DNA from: an uncultured Clostridia bacterium
GTDB taxonomy: Bacteria; Bacillota; Clostridia; Christensenellales; Aristaeellaceae
Length of the DNA stretch: 61,336 nt
Assembly (NCBI GenBank): GCA_947596085.1
Contig: CANQEW010000010.1
Location: 1 to 61,336 of the forward strand
Direction of reading: 5' to 3'
Every line of letters starts with the position of its first letter. Within the stretch, counting starts at the first letter, position 1. Below are positions 7,710-16,675 of this stretch, piece after piece. A program made the position numbers and the translations under genes. The notes beneath the pieces were generated by a model. It was not told where the DNA came from. It did no database searches and saw only the letters and a list, made by a program, of their open reading frames with translations.

Positions 7710-8597
7710 ATGAATACGAAGCAAATCGATTACTGTATTGAACTTGCGCACACATTGAACTTCAGCCGGGCAGCGGACAATCTGTACATCAGTCAACCGA
7801 CCTTTTCCTATCAAATCAAACAGCTGGAAGAAGAGATCGGCTTTGCAATCTTTGAGCGCAGCGGCAAAGGCGCTGCCTTGACGCCGGCAGGTGTGCAATT
7901 TGTCGCCTTTCTTGCCAACATGCGTGAGGAATTGAAGCGCGCCATCGAGCAAGGGCAAAATTTTAGCGCGAAATATAAGGACACCATCTCCATCAGCCTG
8001 ATGGTCCGCCAGGCAATCTATTTTCTGCCGGAAGCCATCCGGCGATTTGCGGCAGTGGAGCCAGTGGTGCAGATTGCTCCCGTATTCCAATACGAAAACG
8101 GAATCGAATCCTTTTTGAGAAATGAAGCCGACATCCTGTTCGCGCTGAAGGAGCAGACGAAGCAAATTCCGGGCATCGCGGTACACGATCTATTCGAAAG
8201 CCACATCTACTTGATCACGGAGAAAAGCGATCCGCTTACCGGCAAAGATCTCATCCGGGAAGAAGACCTCTACGGGCGCACGCTGATGGTGGGCGGCGGA
8301 TCTCCCGCGGCTTTGAAAGCGGTTCAGCGCCGACTGATCGGTACTGGGAAGATTCACTATTTCAACAGCCCGGACCATGACACCACGCTTACCAACGTTG
8401 CCGCCGGAAAGGGCGTATGCCTTGCCCCCGGTTTTCTCAACGATCACAGCGGTCAGTTCACCTGGATCCCCTTCGACTGCAAGGAATCCTTTTCCTGCGT
8501 TCTATGTACCCATAAAACGGACAATCGACCGAGTGTCGCTTCTTTCCTGGGCATCTTAAAAAAGCTCTACCTGGACGCCGCCACTTTCCCGTTGTAA
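7710..8597 (+). CDS. LysR-family transcriptional regulator
   Basis: This 295-residue protein has the N-terminal LysR helix-turn-helix (LNFSRAADNLYISQPTFS, then the wing with IFERSGKGAALTPAG). An effector-binding domain follows from about residue 90. The length is typical. It starts with ATG after GTGAGG. Its promoter overlaps that of the divergent flavodoxin gene, the usual set-up for a LysR factor that controls its neighbour and itself. The inducer is unknown; flavodoxin-LysR pairs often respond to redox or quinone stress, which is inference here. Confidence 0.93.
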   Translation: MNTKQIDYCIELAHTLNFSRAADNLYISQPTFSYQIKQLEEEIGFAIFERSGKGAALTPAGVQFVAFLANMREELKRAIEQGQNFSAKYKDTISISLMVRQAIYFLPEAIRRFAAVEPVVQIAPVFQYENGIESFLRNEADILFALKEQTKQIPGIAVHDLFESHIYLITEKSDPLTGKDLIREEDLYGRTLMVGGGSPAALKAVQRRLIGTGKIHYFNSPDHDTTLTNVAAGKGVCLAPGFLNDHSGQFTWIPFDCKESFSCVLCTHKTDNRPSVASFLGILKKLYLDAATFPL

Positions 8598-8647
8598 TCG
8601 TTAAATTGAAGCATACCGGCGATTTTTCATGCGCTTTCTCCCCGCGA

Positions 8648-8676
8648 TTGACGGCGGAAGGTTTTTCCGCTATACT
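8648..8676 (+). promoter_or_regulatory. Promoter of the Nudix/TIM-barrel pair
   Basis: TTGACG (8648-8653) and TATACT (8671-8676) are separated by exactly 17 bases, 24 bases before the ATG at 8701. Confidence 0.75.
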
Positions 8677-8700
8677 GGTAGCTGTCGGAGGTGGAAGAAT

Positions 8701-9264
8701 ATGACGCTGCGAGAGATCATCGAGGGATACGCCCCCTGCTGCGAGCAGGAGCGCGAGGACCGGCGCATGATGCTCAAATATCTGAATGAATTCCCGGACG
8801 TGCTCACGCGCGCGAATGAGACCGCGCACTTCAGCGCGTCGGGCTGGGTGGTCAACCCCGCGCGGGATAAAATCCTGATGCTCTATCACAACATCTACAA
8901 CTCCTGGTCCTGGCCCGGCGGCCACGCCGACGGCGAGGAGGATTTGCTGGGCGTAGCGCTGCGGGAGGTGCGCGAGGAGACCGGCATCGAGCGCGTGCGG
9001 CCCGTTCGAAAAGATCTGTACTCGCTGGAGATTCTCACGGTCAACGCCCACTTCAAGCGGGGAAAGTACGTCGTGCCCCACCTGCACCTGAACCTCACCT
9101 ATTTACTGGAGGCGGACGACGCGCAGGCGCTCCATTCCAAGCCCGACGAAAACAGCGCGGTGCGCTGGTTTCCCCTCGCGGAGGCCCCCGAAGCGTCCAG
9201 CGAGTCGGAGATGCGCGTGGTTTACCGCAAGCTCAACGACAAATTGAAGGATTTCGAATCATGA
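8701..9264 (+). CDS. Nudix hydrolase
   Basis: This 187-residue Nudix enzyme carries the full box GHADGEEDLLGVALREVREETGI around residue 80, with the metal-binding REVREE core. Nudix enzymes cleave nucleoside diphosphates linked to another group; the substrate here is not evident. I chose the ATG at 8701 because TCGGAGGTGG precedes it by 7 bases and a strong promoter lies between it and an earlier in-frame ATG at 8629. The stop overlaps the next start by four bases, so the pair is co-translated. Confidence 0.9.
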   Translation: MTLREIIEGYAPCCEQEREDRRMMLKYLNEFPDVLTRANETAHFSASGWVVNPARDKILMLYHNIYNSWSWPGGHADGEEDLLGVALREVREETGIERVRPVRKDLYSLEILTVNAHFKRGKYVVPHLHLNLTYLLEADDAQALHSKPDENSAVRWFPLAEAPEASSESEMRVVYRKLNDKLKDFES

Positions 9265-10043
9265 ATGCATTTCGCATCGGCATCTGCGCCGGCCCGGGCG
9301 ACGTGGAGCGCGCCGCCCGCGTCGGCTACGACTACATTGAACTGAATCTGAACGACGTGCTCACGCTCGACGAATCCGCCTACCGGGATATGGCCGCGCG
9401 CATGGCCAAGCGCGCGCTCTATGCCGAGGTCGTTTCCGGCATGCTGCCGCCGGGCCTGCCCATTGTGGGGCCGGACGTGTCCGCCCGCAGGCTGCACGAG
9501 GCGCTGGACCGCTCCTTCGATCTGGCGCAAGCGCTGGGCGCGGAGTTGATCCTGCTCGACTGCGAGGGCGCGCGCAAGCTGCCTTCGCGCTTCGATCCCG
9601 CCATGGCATGGCGGCAGTTCGGCAACTTCGTGCGCATCGTGCAGAGCTACGCGGTGCGCTTCGACGTGAAGGCGGCGCTGTTGCCCCTGCGGCGCAGCGC
9701 GGCGGATCTGTTGAACCACGCCTCCGAGGCCGGGATGATCTGCGCCATGCTGCAACTCGACCGGGTGGGCGTGGCAGCCAGCAGCTACAACATGGCGCTG
9801 GAGGCCGAGTCGCTTCGAAGCCTGCAGCGGACGGGGAGCCTGCTGTGGCACGTTCGCACATCGAACGTGCTGGGCAACCTGCCCCCGAAGGAGGGGGACG
9901 GCGAGGATTACGAGCGGCTCTTCGCCGCGCTGCGCGAAATGGGCTATGCGGGCCGGGTGAGCTGCGAAGCGCCCTGTCCGGACTTCGAGGCGGACGCCGC
10001 CGCCGCGCTTGAACGCCTGCGCCGGGCGCAGGCGGCCGTATGA
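9261..10043 (+). CDS. Sugar-phosphate isomerase/epimerase-like TIM barrel
   Basis: This 260-residue protein resembles the xylose-isomerase-like TIM-barrel family (AP endonuclease 2 fold). It begins FRIGICAGPGDVERAARVGYDYIELN and ends with the barrel strand GYAGRVSCEAP. Expected metal ligands are only partly convincing: a Glu in YDYIELN, an Asp in LLDCEG and the Glu in SCEAP. The exact reaction (isomerase, epimerase or other) is therefore open. Its ATG overlaps the Nudix stop (ATGA). Confidence 0.75.
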   Translation: MNAFRIGICAGPGDVERAARVGYDYIELNLNDVLTLDESAYRDMAARMAKRALYAEVVSGMLPPGLPIVGPDVSARRLHEALDRSFDLAQALGAELILLDCEGARKLPSRFDPAMAWRQFGNFVRIVQSYAVRFDVKAALLPLRRSAADLLNHASEAGMICAMLQLDRVGVAASSYNMALEAESLRSLQRTGSLLWHVRTSNVLGNLPPKEGDGEDYERLFAALREMGYAGRVSCEAPCPDFEADAAAALERLRRAQAAV

Positions 10044-10081
10044 CGTAAATTGAGGACGCAGAACACGCCGAGGCCAACAGA

Positions 10082-10117
10082 CAAAAAGCGCCGCGGGCAG
10101 ATGCACTGCCCGCGGCG
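10082..10117 (-). terminator. Rho-independent terminator of the phosphoribosyltransferase gene
   Basis: CGCCGCGGGCAG (10089-10100) and its exact complement (10106-10117) form a 12-pair stem with a 5-base loop. On the minus strand it is followed by CTTTTTG. It may also slow transcription arriving from the plus-strand pair. Confidence 0.85.
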
Positions 10118-10128
10118 CGCGGCTTTCG

Positions 10129-10689
10129 TCAGATCGGCTTGCCGTCCTTGTCGAACAGCGGCAACTTTTCCAGATAGATGATGTCGTCGCGGTTGGCGGC
10201 GTCGCCCTCGGCGAGAATCGCCATGCGGCCCACGATGTTTCCGCCCGCCTGGTGCACCAGCTCCTCCAGCGCGCGCAGCGACTCGCCCGTGGAGATCACG
10301 TCGTCCACCACCAGCACGCGCTTGCCGCGCATGAGTTCCGCGTCGCCGCCATCCAGGTACAGCGTCTGCACGTGGTCCGTGGTGATCGAGCGCACCTCGC
10401 ACTTGAACAGGTTGCGCATGTACAGCTTCGGCGATTTGCGCGCCAGTATGTAGCGCTTCTCCCCCGCAATGCGCGCCATCTCACAGATCAGCGGAATGCC
10501 CTTCGACTCCGCCGTGATCATCACGTCGTGCTCCGGCGCCTTCCTCACCAGCGCGGCGGCGCTGGCCGTGGTCAGCTCCGGGTCGCCGAAGATCACGAAC
10601 GCGCCGATGTTCATCTCATCGCTGATCGGGCACAGCGGAAGCGCGCGCTCGCAGCCCGCGATGGTCATCTTGTAGTACATATCCTTCAT
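10129..10689 (-). CDS. Phosphoribosyltransferase, adenine PRT-like
   Basis: This 186-residue type I phosphoribosyltransferase has the PRPP-binding loop VLVVDDVISTGES near residue 130 and the APRT-like VMITAESKGIPL earlier. It probably salvages a purine base with PRPP in the cytosol. In many Clostridia apt sits between recJ and rel; that slot is empty here and this gene lies at the downstream end of the same cluster. The start is uncertain: ATG at 10689 (GAGGAC upstream), 10680 or 10713. It is 27 or fewer bases from the cyclophilin gene, so co-transcription is likely. Confidence 0.82.
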   Translation of the reverse strand: MKDMYYKMTIAGCERALPLCPISDEMNIGAFVIFGDPELTTASAAALVRKAPEHDVMITAESKGIPLICEMARIAGEKRYILARKSPKLYMRNLFKCEVRSITTDHVQTLYLDGGDAELMRGKRVLVVDDVISTGESLRALEELVHQAGGNIVGRMAILAEGDAANRDDIIYLEKLPLFDKDGKPI

Positions 10690-10716
10690 CTTGTTTCGTC
10701 CTCTCTCCTTCATTCG

Positions 10717-11244
10717 TCAACGCTTGCCGTATTTTTCCACTTCGTACTTCTCGCCGAAGGTCTCCACTGTGGCGCGCGCGATCCTCTGCTCCTCGACCGG
10801 GCGATCCTGCAAGCCCGTGCGCGTGCCGGCGATGCGGTCCACCACGTCCATGCCCTCCGTCACCATGCCGAACGCCGCGTAATCGCCGTCCAGGTGCGGC
10901 GCGTCGGCGTGCATGATAAAGAACTGGCTGCCCGCCGAATTCGGCATCATGCTGCGCGCCATGGACAGCACGCCCCGCTTGTGGCGCAGGCTGTTGCGGC
11001 TGAAGCCGTTGCGGGCGAACTCGCCCTTGATGGTGTAGCCGGGGCCGCCCATTCCGGTGCCCTGGGGATCGCCGCCCTGAATCATAAAGCCCGGAATCAC
11101 CCGATGGAAGATCAGGCCGTCGTAAAAGCCCGATTCCACGAGGTTGACGAAGTTCGCCACCGTGTTCGGCGCGATCTCCGGGTAGAGTTCGGCGACAATC
11201 GTGCCGCCCTTCTCCATTTCAAACTTGACGATGGGATTCCGCAT
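10717..11244 (-). CDS. Cytosolic cyclophilin-type peptidyl-prolyl isomerase
   Basis: This 175-residue single-domain cyclophilin catalyses cis-trans isomerisation of Xaa-Pro bonds. The active-site blocks are present: FHRVIPGFMIQGGDPQGTG (catalytic Arg, Phe, Gln), SMARSMMPNSAGSQFFI and the HLDGDYAAFGMV strand. There is no signal peptide, so it should be cytosolic. It starts after CAGGAGGAAGG. It lies 16 bases downstream of a second, lipoprotein cyclophilin, which suggests local duplication followed by different targeting. Confidence 0.93.
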   Translation of the reverse strand: MRNPIVKFEMEKGGTIVAELYPEIAPNTVANFVNLVESGFYDGLIFHRVIPGFMIQGGDPQGTGMGGPGYTIKGEFARNGFSRNSLRHKRGVLSMARSMMPNSAGSQFFIMHADAPHLDGDYAAFGMVTEGMDVVDRIAGTRTGLQDRPVEEQRIARATVETFGEKYEVEKYGKR

Positions 11245-11260
11245 AGTCCTTCCTCCTGTC

Positions 11261-11911
11261 TTATTCCGCTTCCTCCGGCTTCTTCGTGGTCTTGGGCAGC
11301 TCCCGCTTCGCCGCCTCGTAGTTGTAGCCGTAGGTTTCCACCGTTATGGTCACGATGCGGGGCACCGCGCCCACCGGAGCGTAATTGCCGTCCACGCCCG
11401 TGGCCGCGATGGCGTCCAGCGCCGCCAGGCTCTCCGCGTCTGTCGCCCGCCCGAACGCGGCGTACTTGCCGTTGTACTCCGGGTAGCTGCCCTGCATGAT
11501 AAAGAACTGACTGGACGCGGTGTCGTAGTCCGATTGGCGGCTCATGGAGATCGTCCCCCGGGTGTGGGAGATCGCATTTTCGATGCCGTTCTCCGAGAAC
11601 TCCCCCTGAATCACGTGGTCCGCCCGCCCCGTGCCGTTGCCGCGCGGGTCGCCGCCCTGCACCAGCACGCCCGGCACGATGCGGAAGAAGCTCGTATCGT
11701 CGTAGAAGCCCGACTTCGCCAGCTCCACGAAGTTCGCCACCGTGTTTGGCGCGTCCTGCAAAAACAGCTCGAAGCGCATGGAGCTTCCATTCGAAAGCTC
11801 GATGGTCGCCACCGGGTTCGGTATGCCCTCGTAGGGACTCCTTCTCCCGCAACCCGCCAGGCCGCACGCGAGCAATGCCAGCGCCAGCAGCAGCGCGATC
11901 CTCTTTCTCAA
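11261..11911 (-). CDS. Lipoprotein cyclophilin (exported peptidyl-prolyl isomerase)
   Basis: This 216-residue cyclophilin begins with a lipoprotein signal: MRKR, a hydrophobic stretch, then the lipobox LAGC at about residues 18-21. It should be anchored outside the membrane and assist folding of secreted proteins. The catalytic core is recognisable (FFRIVPGVLVQGGDPRGNG, ASSQFFIMQG). The start codon is TTG, one base after the hemZ stop, with GGAGGGTAGG upstream; no in-frame ATG precedes the signal peptide. Its sister gene downstream encodes the cytosolic form. Confidence 0.9.
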   Translation of the reverse strand: MRKRIALLLALALLACGLAGCGRRSPYEGIPNPVATIELSNGSSMRFELFLQDAPNTVANFVELAKSGFYDDTSFFRIVPGVLVQGGDPRGNGTGRADHVIQGEFSENGIENAISHTRGTISMSRQSDYDTASSQFFIMQGSYPEYNGKYAAFGRATDAESLAALDAIAATGVDGNYAPVGAVPRIVTITVETYGYNYEAAKRELPKTTKKPEEAE

Positions 11912-11912
11912 C

Positions 11913-13373
11913 TTACCTACCCTCCGGGAGGATCAGCCGGCGCTTGCGCTCGATCATCTCATCCACGCGCCCGACGTACTCCTCGATGCTCTTCAGATTC
12001 GCGGCGCGCTCGATGCGCAGGTCGCGCCCGCCAAACAGCCACTTGCTGATGCCGCCCGCTCCCAGCGCCAGCACGCTTGCCGTCTCCTCCATGTTGCCGA
12101 TATTATACAGGCAGGCGCGCCCCGGCTTCGCGTAGCCCACGTTCTCCAGGTTGCCCGCCATGTATTTCTGCCGGTACAGGTAATAGGGCCGCCATCCCGC
12201 CGCCGTCAGCCTGGCGCGCGCTGCGGCGATCATCTCCGCCGCGCCGGCGGCGCTCACCTGCGTGTGGCCCGCGCCGGAAACGTGCAGCTGCTCGTGCAGC
12301 TTGCTCGACCGCTTGATCGCCAGCGAATGCACCGTCACGCTCTCCGGATCGAGGGCGACGACCTTCTCCAGCGTCGCCGAAAACACCTCCGGCGTCTCTC
12401 CCGGCAGCGCGGCGATCAGGTCCATGTTGACGTCGTCGAAGCCCAGCTTCCGGGCGAGCTCGTAGGCGGCCACCGTGTCCGCGCCGGTGTGGGCGCGGCC
12501 CACGCGCGCGAGCGTCTCGTCCGAAAAGGTCTGCGGATTGACCGATATGCGGCCGATCTCCATGCGCCGGAGCATCAATAGCTTCTCCCGGTCGATGGTA
12601 TCGGGCCGCCCGGCCTCCACCGTCCACTCCACGGCCCCCGGGAATTCCTCCCGCGCCGCGGCGAGAATGCGCTCCAGGTCACCGCAGGAAATGGCCGTGG
12701 GCGTGCCGCCGCCCACGTAGGCCGCGCGCACGCGCAGCCCCGCCTCGCGCATCAGCTCCGCCGAACCCGCGATCTCGCGCAGCAACGCCTCCACGTAGGG
12801 CGCGACCAGCTTTCCGTTGCGGCCGATCTCCCCCGACGAGAAGGAGCAGTAGCTGCAGCGCGTGCGGCAAAAGGGAATACCGATGTAGAGATCGAAGCTG
12901 CCCGGCTCCGGTTCGCGCACGCCCCGCTGCATATCGGCGATTTCGCAGAGCAGATCTGCGCGATCCGCGGATACGTCGAACTCCCGCATCACGCGCGCGC
13001 GGGCCTCCTCCATGGTGAGCCCCATGTCCAAGCCCTCGTAGAGCAACCGCGTAGGCCGGATGCCCGTGAGCGCCCCCCACGGGGGCCGCATGCCGGTGGA
13101 TTCCCGCAACAGCTCATACAGCGCCATCTTCACCTGCCGCTTGCGGGCGCGGCGAATCTGCACCGGCGTGCCCGCGGGAATGGGCTGGGACCGCTCCCGC
13201 GAGCGAGCGCCGCACGTCCAGCGGTCGGCGATTCTGCCGTCCGCCTCGACGGCCGCGTGCTCGTAGTCCGCCGCGCCGCCGGTCTCCACGATCTGCACGT
13301 CGCCCAGAAACAGGCGCAGCATGTCGCCGATGTCGCTGATAAACTCCGGACAGGCCGTGCGCACCGTGATCAC
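11913..13373 (-). CDS. hemZ: HemZ-type radical SAM coproporphyrinogen dehydrogenase
   Basis: This 486-residue protein belongs to the HemN/HemZ radical SAM group acting on coproporphyrinogen III in anaerobic haem synthesis. The [4Fe-4S]-binding C169-x3-C173-x2-C176 lies in IPFCRTRCSYCSF, and the SAM-binding YVGGGTPT follows. The N-terminal ~160 residues are the extension that marks HemZ off from HemN. It starts at a GTG that overlaps the stop of the MBL gene (GTGA), with GGGGGAGG upstream. No other haem genes are in the window, so a broader radical SAM role cannot be excluded. Confidence 0.88.
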   Translation of the reverse strand: MITVRTACPEFISDIGDMLRLFLGDVQIVETGGAADYEHAAVEADGRIADRWTCGARSRERSQPIPAGTPVQIRRARKRQVKMALYELLRESTGMRPPWGALTGIRPTRLLYEGLDMGLTMEEARARVMREFDVSADRADLLCEIADMQRGVREPEPGSFDLYIGIPFCRTRCSYCSFSSGEIGRNGKLVAPYVEALLREIAGSAELMREAGLRVRAAYVGGGTPTAISCGDLERILAAAREEFPGAVEWTVEAGRPDTIDREKLLMLRRMEIGRISVNPQTFSDETLARVGRAHTGADTVAAYELARKLGFDDVNMDLIAALPGETPEVFSATLEKVVALDPESVTVHSLAIKRSSKLHEQLHVSGAGHTQVSAAGAAEMIAAARARLTAAGWRPYYLYRQKYMAGNLENVGYAKPGRACLYNIGNMEETASVLALGAGGISKWLFGGRDLRIERAANLKSIEEYVGRVDEMIERKRRLILPEGR

Positions 13374-13993
13374 AGGTAGTACCTCCCCCGCTCGGTGGCG
13401 ATGGTGGTCGCCGGGCCGTGGCCGGAGTACACGCGGGTGTCGCCGGGCAACGCAAACAGCGCGCGCATCGACGCGCGCATCCCCTTCGCGCTGCCGCCGT
13501 ACATGTCGATGCGCCCGAAGCCCGCGTGGAACAGCGTGTCCCCGCTGAACAGGATTCCATTCTCTTCGTCGTAGAAGCACACCGAACCCTTCGTGTGGCC
13601 CGGCGTGTGCAGCACACGGAAATTCATGCCGCAGATCGCCACCGAATCGCCCAGCGCCTCCGCGTCAAATCGCTCCGGGTTGGGCCGGGTGGCACAGAAG
13701 CTGTCGTAGGCGTTGATTTCGGGATTACACAGCAGCTCCACGTCATTGGGATGAATGTACGCCTTGACGCCGGTCTCCTCCATTAGTTTGACGGCCCCCA
13801 GCATGTGGTCGAAGTGGCCGTGCGTCAGCAGAATCGCACCGAGCGCGCGCCCGGACGCCTCGACGGCGCGCGCGAGCGCGGGATCGTCGTCGCCGGGGTC
13901 GATCACAACCATATCGCCCCGCCCCTCGGGGAGCAGCAGGTAGGCGTTCTCCTGATATGCGCCGCAGAGCACGGGCCGAATTTCGTAGTTCAT
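13370..13993 (-). CDS. MBL-fold metallohydrolase, glyoxalase II-like
   Basis: This 207-residue zinc hydrolase of the metallo-beta-lactamase fold has H58-x-H60-x-D62-H63 in LTHGHFDHMLG, the HTPGHTKGSVCF block and the FSGDTLFHAGFGR block. This pattern is that of the short YcbL/glyoxalase II-like proteins that hydrolyse thioesters. It is placed between dtd and hemZ, the usual Clostridia order. The ATG lies one base past the dtd stop, with AGAAGG upstream, so the genes are translated as a chain. Confidence 0.9.
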   Translation of the reverse strand: MNYEIRPVLCGAYQENAYLLLPEGRGDMVVIDPGDDDPALARAVEASGRALGAILLTHGHFDHMLGAVKLMEETGVKAYIHPNDVELLCNPEINAYDSFCATRPNPERFDAEALGDSVAICGMNFRVLHTPGHTKGSVCFYDEENGILFSGDTLFHAGFGRIDMYGGSAKGMRASMRALFALPGDTRVYSGHGPATTIATERGRYYL

Positions 13994-13994
13994 A

Positions 13995-14444
13995 TCAAAA
14001 TACCTTCTTGCTGTCCAGCAGGATTGTCACGGGGCCATCGTTCACCAGTTCGACCTCCATGTGGGTGCGGAAGCGGCCGGTCGCCGTGAGAATCCCGTGG
14101 TCCGCCACCTTGGAGACGAGCAGCTCAAACAGCGGCTCCGCCGCCTCCGGCCGCGCGGCGCGGATGAAGCTGGGCCTGCGCCCGTGGCGCGCGTCGGCCA
14201 GCAGCGTGAACTGGGATACCAGCAGCACGCTCCCGCCCACGTCCGCGACGGACAGGTTCATCTTCTCCTGCGCGTCCTCAAACACGCGCAGCCCGGCGAT
14301 CTTGTCGGCGCAGTAAGCAGCGTCGGCCTCGGTGTCGCCCTCCTCGGCGCCCACCAGCACCATGTAGCCCATGCCGATCTCGCCCACAATTTCGCCCGCC
14401 ACCGTCACCTTCGCGCGGGACACCCTCTGTACGACGCAACGCAT
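13995..14444 (-). CDS. dtd: D-aminoacyl-tRNA deacylase
   Basis: This 149-residue enzyme removes D-amino acids (and glycine mischarged on tRNA-Ala) from tRNAs. It has the typical N terminus [15 protein letters not shown], the catalytic [17 protein letters not shown] block and the late [12 protein letters not shown], the equivalent of the Gly-cis-Pro motif. The length is exactly that of the family. ATG at 14444 follows GGAGAGATTTGCAGGAT. It lies in the recJ-rel-dtd-MBL-hemZ chain. Confidence 0.95.
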   Translation of the reverse strand: MRCVVQRVSRAKVTVAGEIVGEIGMGYMVLVGAEEGDTEADAAYCADKIAGLRVFEDAQEKMNLSVADVGGSVLLVSQFTLLADARHGRRPSFIRAARPEAAEPLFELLVSKVADHGILTATGRFRTHMEVELVNDGPVTILLDSKKVF

Positions 14445-14461
14445 ATCCTGCAAATCTCTCC

Positions 14462-16675
14462 TTATCCGGAAACCCGGCTCACTTCGATCACGTCCGGCTT
14501 CTTCTGCAGGTTGCGGATGATCTTGTTGAGCTGCTGGGTGTTTTTGATGATGATGGACACGTTGAAGATGTAGGTGGAGTCCTTGAGCGCGTGGCCGGTG
14601 ATGGCGCTCACATCCACCTCCTCGGCGGCGAGCATCACGGAGATTTCCGCCAGCAGGCCGGTGCGGTTGTAGGTGATGATGCGAATTTCCGCCTCGTAGG
14701 AGGCGTTCGCGCCCTGATCCTCCCACTCCACCTCGATCAGCCGGTCCTTCTCCACGTCCGGGTCCTTGAGGCTCACGCAGTCCTTGCGGTGGACGGACAC
14801 GCCGCGGCCCCGGGTGATGTAGCCGATGATGTCGTCCCCCGGCAGCGGGCTGCAGCAGCGGGCGAAGCGCACCAGCATGCCGCTCTCGCCCTTGACCACC
14901 ACGCCGTTGGAGGAGGAGCTCGCCTGCCGGCGCTGGGCCTGCTCCTCGCGGTGGCCAAAGTCCTGCATGACGTTGACGGGCGCCGCCTCGTCGGCCTTGA
15001 CGCTCTTTTTGTATTCGTCCACCAGCCGGTTGACCACCTGGGCGCAGCTCAGGCCGCCGAAGCCGACCATGGCGTATATATCGTCCATGCTCTGGGCGGA
15101 GAAGCGCTTGTACAGCATCTCCTGCGATTCGCTCCGCAGCAGCTGGGACATCGTGTAGCCCAGCCGCTTGGCCTCCTTGTCCAGCATGTCGCGGCCGATC
15201 GGGATATTCTCCTCGCGCTGCTCCTTCTTGAGCCACGCGCGGATCTTGGCGCGCGCCTCGCTGGTCTTGACGATGTTCAGCCAGTCGCGCGACGGCCCGT
15301 GGGACGAAGCCGAGGTCATGACCTCCACCACGTCACCGGTATCGAGCTGGTAGGTCAGCGGCACGATGCGGCCGTTCACCTTCGCGCCGATGCAGCGGTT
15401 GCCCACGGCGGAGTGGATGCGATACGCGAAGTCCAGCGGCGTGGCGCCGCGCGGCAGCGAGATCACGTCGTTTCTCGGCGTGAACACGAATACCTCGTCC
15501 GCGAACAGATCCACCTTGACCAGCTCGCCGAACTCGCCGGGGTCGCGCACGTCGCCCTGCCAGTCCAGTATGCGCCGCAGCCAGCTCAACTTCTGGTCCA
15601 GCTCGTTCTCGCTGGCGCGGCCCTCCTTATACCTCCAGTGGGCGGCGATGCCGTACTCGGCGGTGCGGTGCATCTCGAATGTGCGAATCTGCACCTCGAA
15701 GGGCTTGCCCTGGTTGAGCACGGTGGTGTGCAGCGACTGATACATGTTGGGCTTGGGCATGGAGATGTAGTCCTTGAAGCGGCCCGGCACCTGCGGCCAC
15801 ATGGTGTGCACCACGCCCAGCACGAAGTAGCAATCCTGCTGAGTATTCACCAGAACGCGGATCGCGGTCAGATCGTGAATCTGATCGAAGGTCTTGTTCT
15901 GGCTCTTCATCTTCTTGTAGATGGAGTAGAAGTGCTTCGGGCGGCCCGAGATTTCGGCCTTGATGCCGGCCTCGCGCAGCCGGATGCTGAGTTGCTGGGT
16001 CACCTCGTTGATGAGCTTTTCGCGCTCGTCGCGGGTCATGCCCACCAGCCGCACCAGCTCGTAGTACGCGTCGGGGTCGATGTAGCGCAGCGCCAGATCC
16101 TCCAGCTCCCACTTGACGGCGTACACGCCCATGCGGTGGGCCAGCGGCGCGTAGATGTCCAGCGTCTCCCGGGCGATGGGCACCTGCCGCTCCACCCGCT
16201 GGTACTTCAGCGTGCGCATGTTGTGCAGGCGGTCGGCCAGCTTGATCAGCACCACGCGGATGTCCTTGGCCATTGCCAAAAACATCTTGCGCAGCGTCTC
16301 CGCCTGCGCCTCCTCGCGGGAGGCGAAGTTCAGCTGATTCAGCTTCGTCACGCCGTCCACCAGAAGCTCGACCTCCTGCCCGAACTCCTGACGGATGACC
16401 TCGAGGGTCACGCCCTCCACATCCTCCACGCAGTCGTGCAACAGGCCGGCGGCGATGGTCGCGCCGTCGAGCATCAGATCGGTCAGAATCACCGCCACCG
16501 CGCAGGGGTGGCTGAAGTAGGGCTCGCCCGACTTGCGCGTCTGCCCGGCGTGGGCGCGCTCCGCGAACTCGTACGCCTTGCGCACGAGCTCCATGTCGTC
16601 CTCCGGATGGTACTTCCGTATCCGGCGGATCAGATCGTCCAGACTGATGTATCCCTTCCCTTCAACACCGGCCAT
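14462..16675 (-). CDS. rel: Bifunctional (p)ppGpp synthetase/hydrolase Rel
   Basis: This 737-residue stringent-response enzyme makes and breaks (p)ppGpp. The domains run in order: the HD hydrolase (H56 in YFSHP, H80-D81 in LLHDCVEDV), the synthetase ([20 protein letters not shown] with later EVQIRT), the TGS domain ([20 protein letters not shown], about 395-455), a helical/zinc-finger part with [13 protein letters not shown], and the C-terminal ACT domain. An intact HD motif means hydrolase activity is expected. The ATG sits inside the 3' end of recJ (14-base overlap), with GGGGGAC upstream, so it is translationally coupled to recJ. Confidence 0.97.
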   Translation of the reverse strand: MAGVEGKGYISLDDLIRRIRKYHPEDDMELVRKAYEFAERAHAGQTRKSGEPYFSHPCAVAVILTDLMLDGATIAAGLLHDCVEDVEGVTLEVIRQEFGQEVELLVDGVTKLNQLNFASREEAQAETLRKMFLAMAKDIRVVLIKLADRLHNMRTLKYQRVERQVPIARETLDIYAPLAHRMGVYAVKWELEDLALRYIDPDAYYELVRLVGMTRDEREKLINEVTQQLSIRLREAGIKAEISGRPKHFYSIYKKMKSQNKTFDQIHDLTAIRVLVNTQQDCYFVLGVVHTMWPQVPGRFKDYISMPKPNMYQSLHTTVLNQGKPFEVQIRTFEMHRTAEYGIAAHWRYKEGRASENELDQKLSWLRRILDWQGDVRDPGEFGELVKVDLFADEVFVFTPRNDVISLPRGATPLDFAYRIHSAVGNRCIGAKVNGRIVPLTYQLDTGDVVEVMTSASSHGPSRDWLNIVKTSEARAKIRAWLKKEQREENIPIGRDMLDKEAKRLGYTMSQLLRSESQEMLYKRFSAQSMDDIYAMVGFGGLSCAQVVNRLVDEYKKSVKADEAAPVNVMQDFGHREEQAQRRQASSSSNGVVVKGESGMLVRFARCCSPLPGDDIIGYITRGRGVSVHRKDCVSLKDPDVEKDRLIEVEWEDQGANASYEAEIRIITYNRTGLLAEISVMLAAEEVDVSAITGHALKDSTYIFNVSIIIKNTQQLNKIIRNLQKKPDVIEVSRVSG

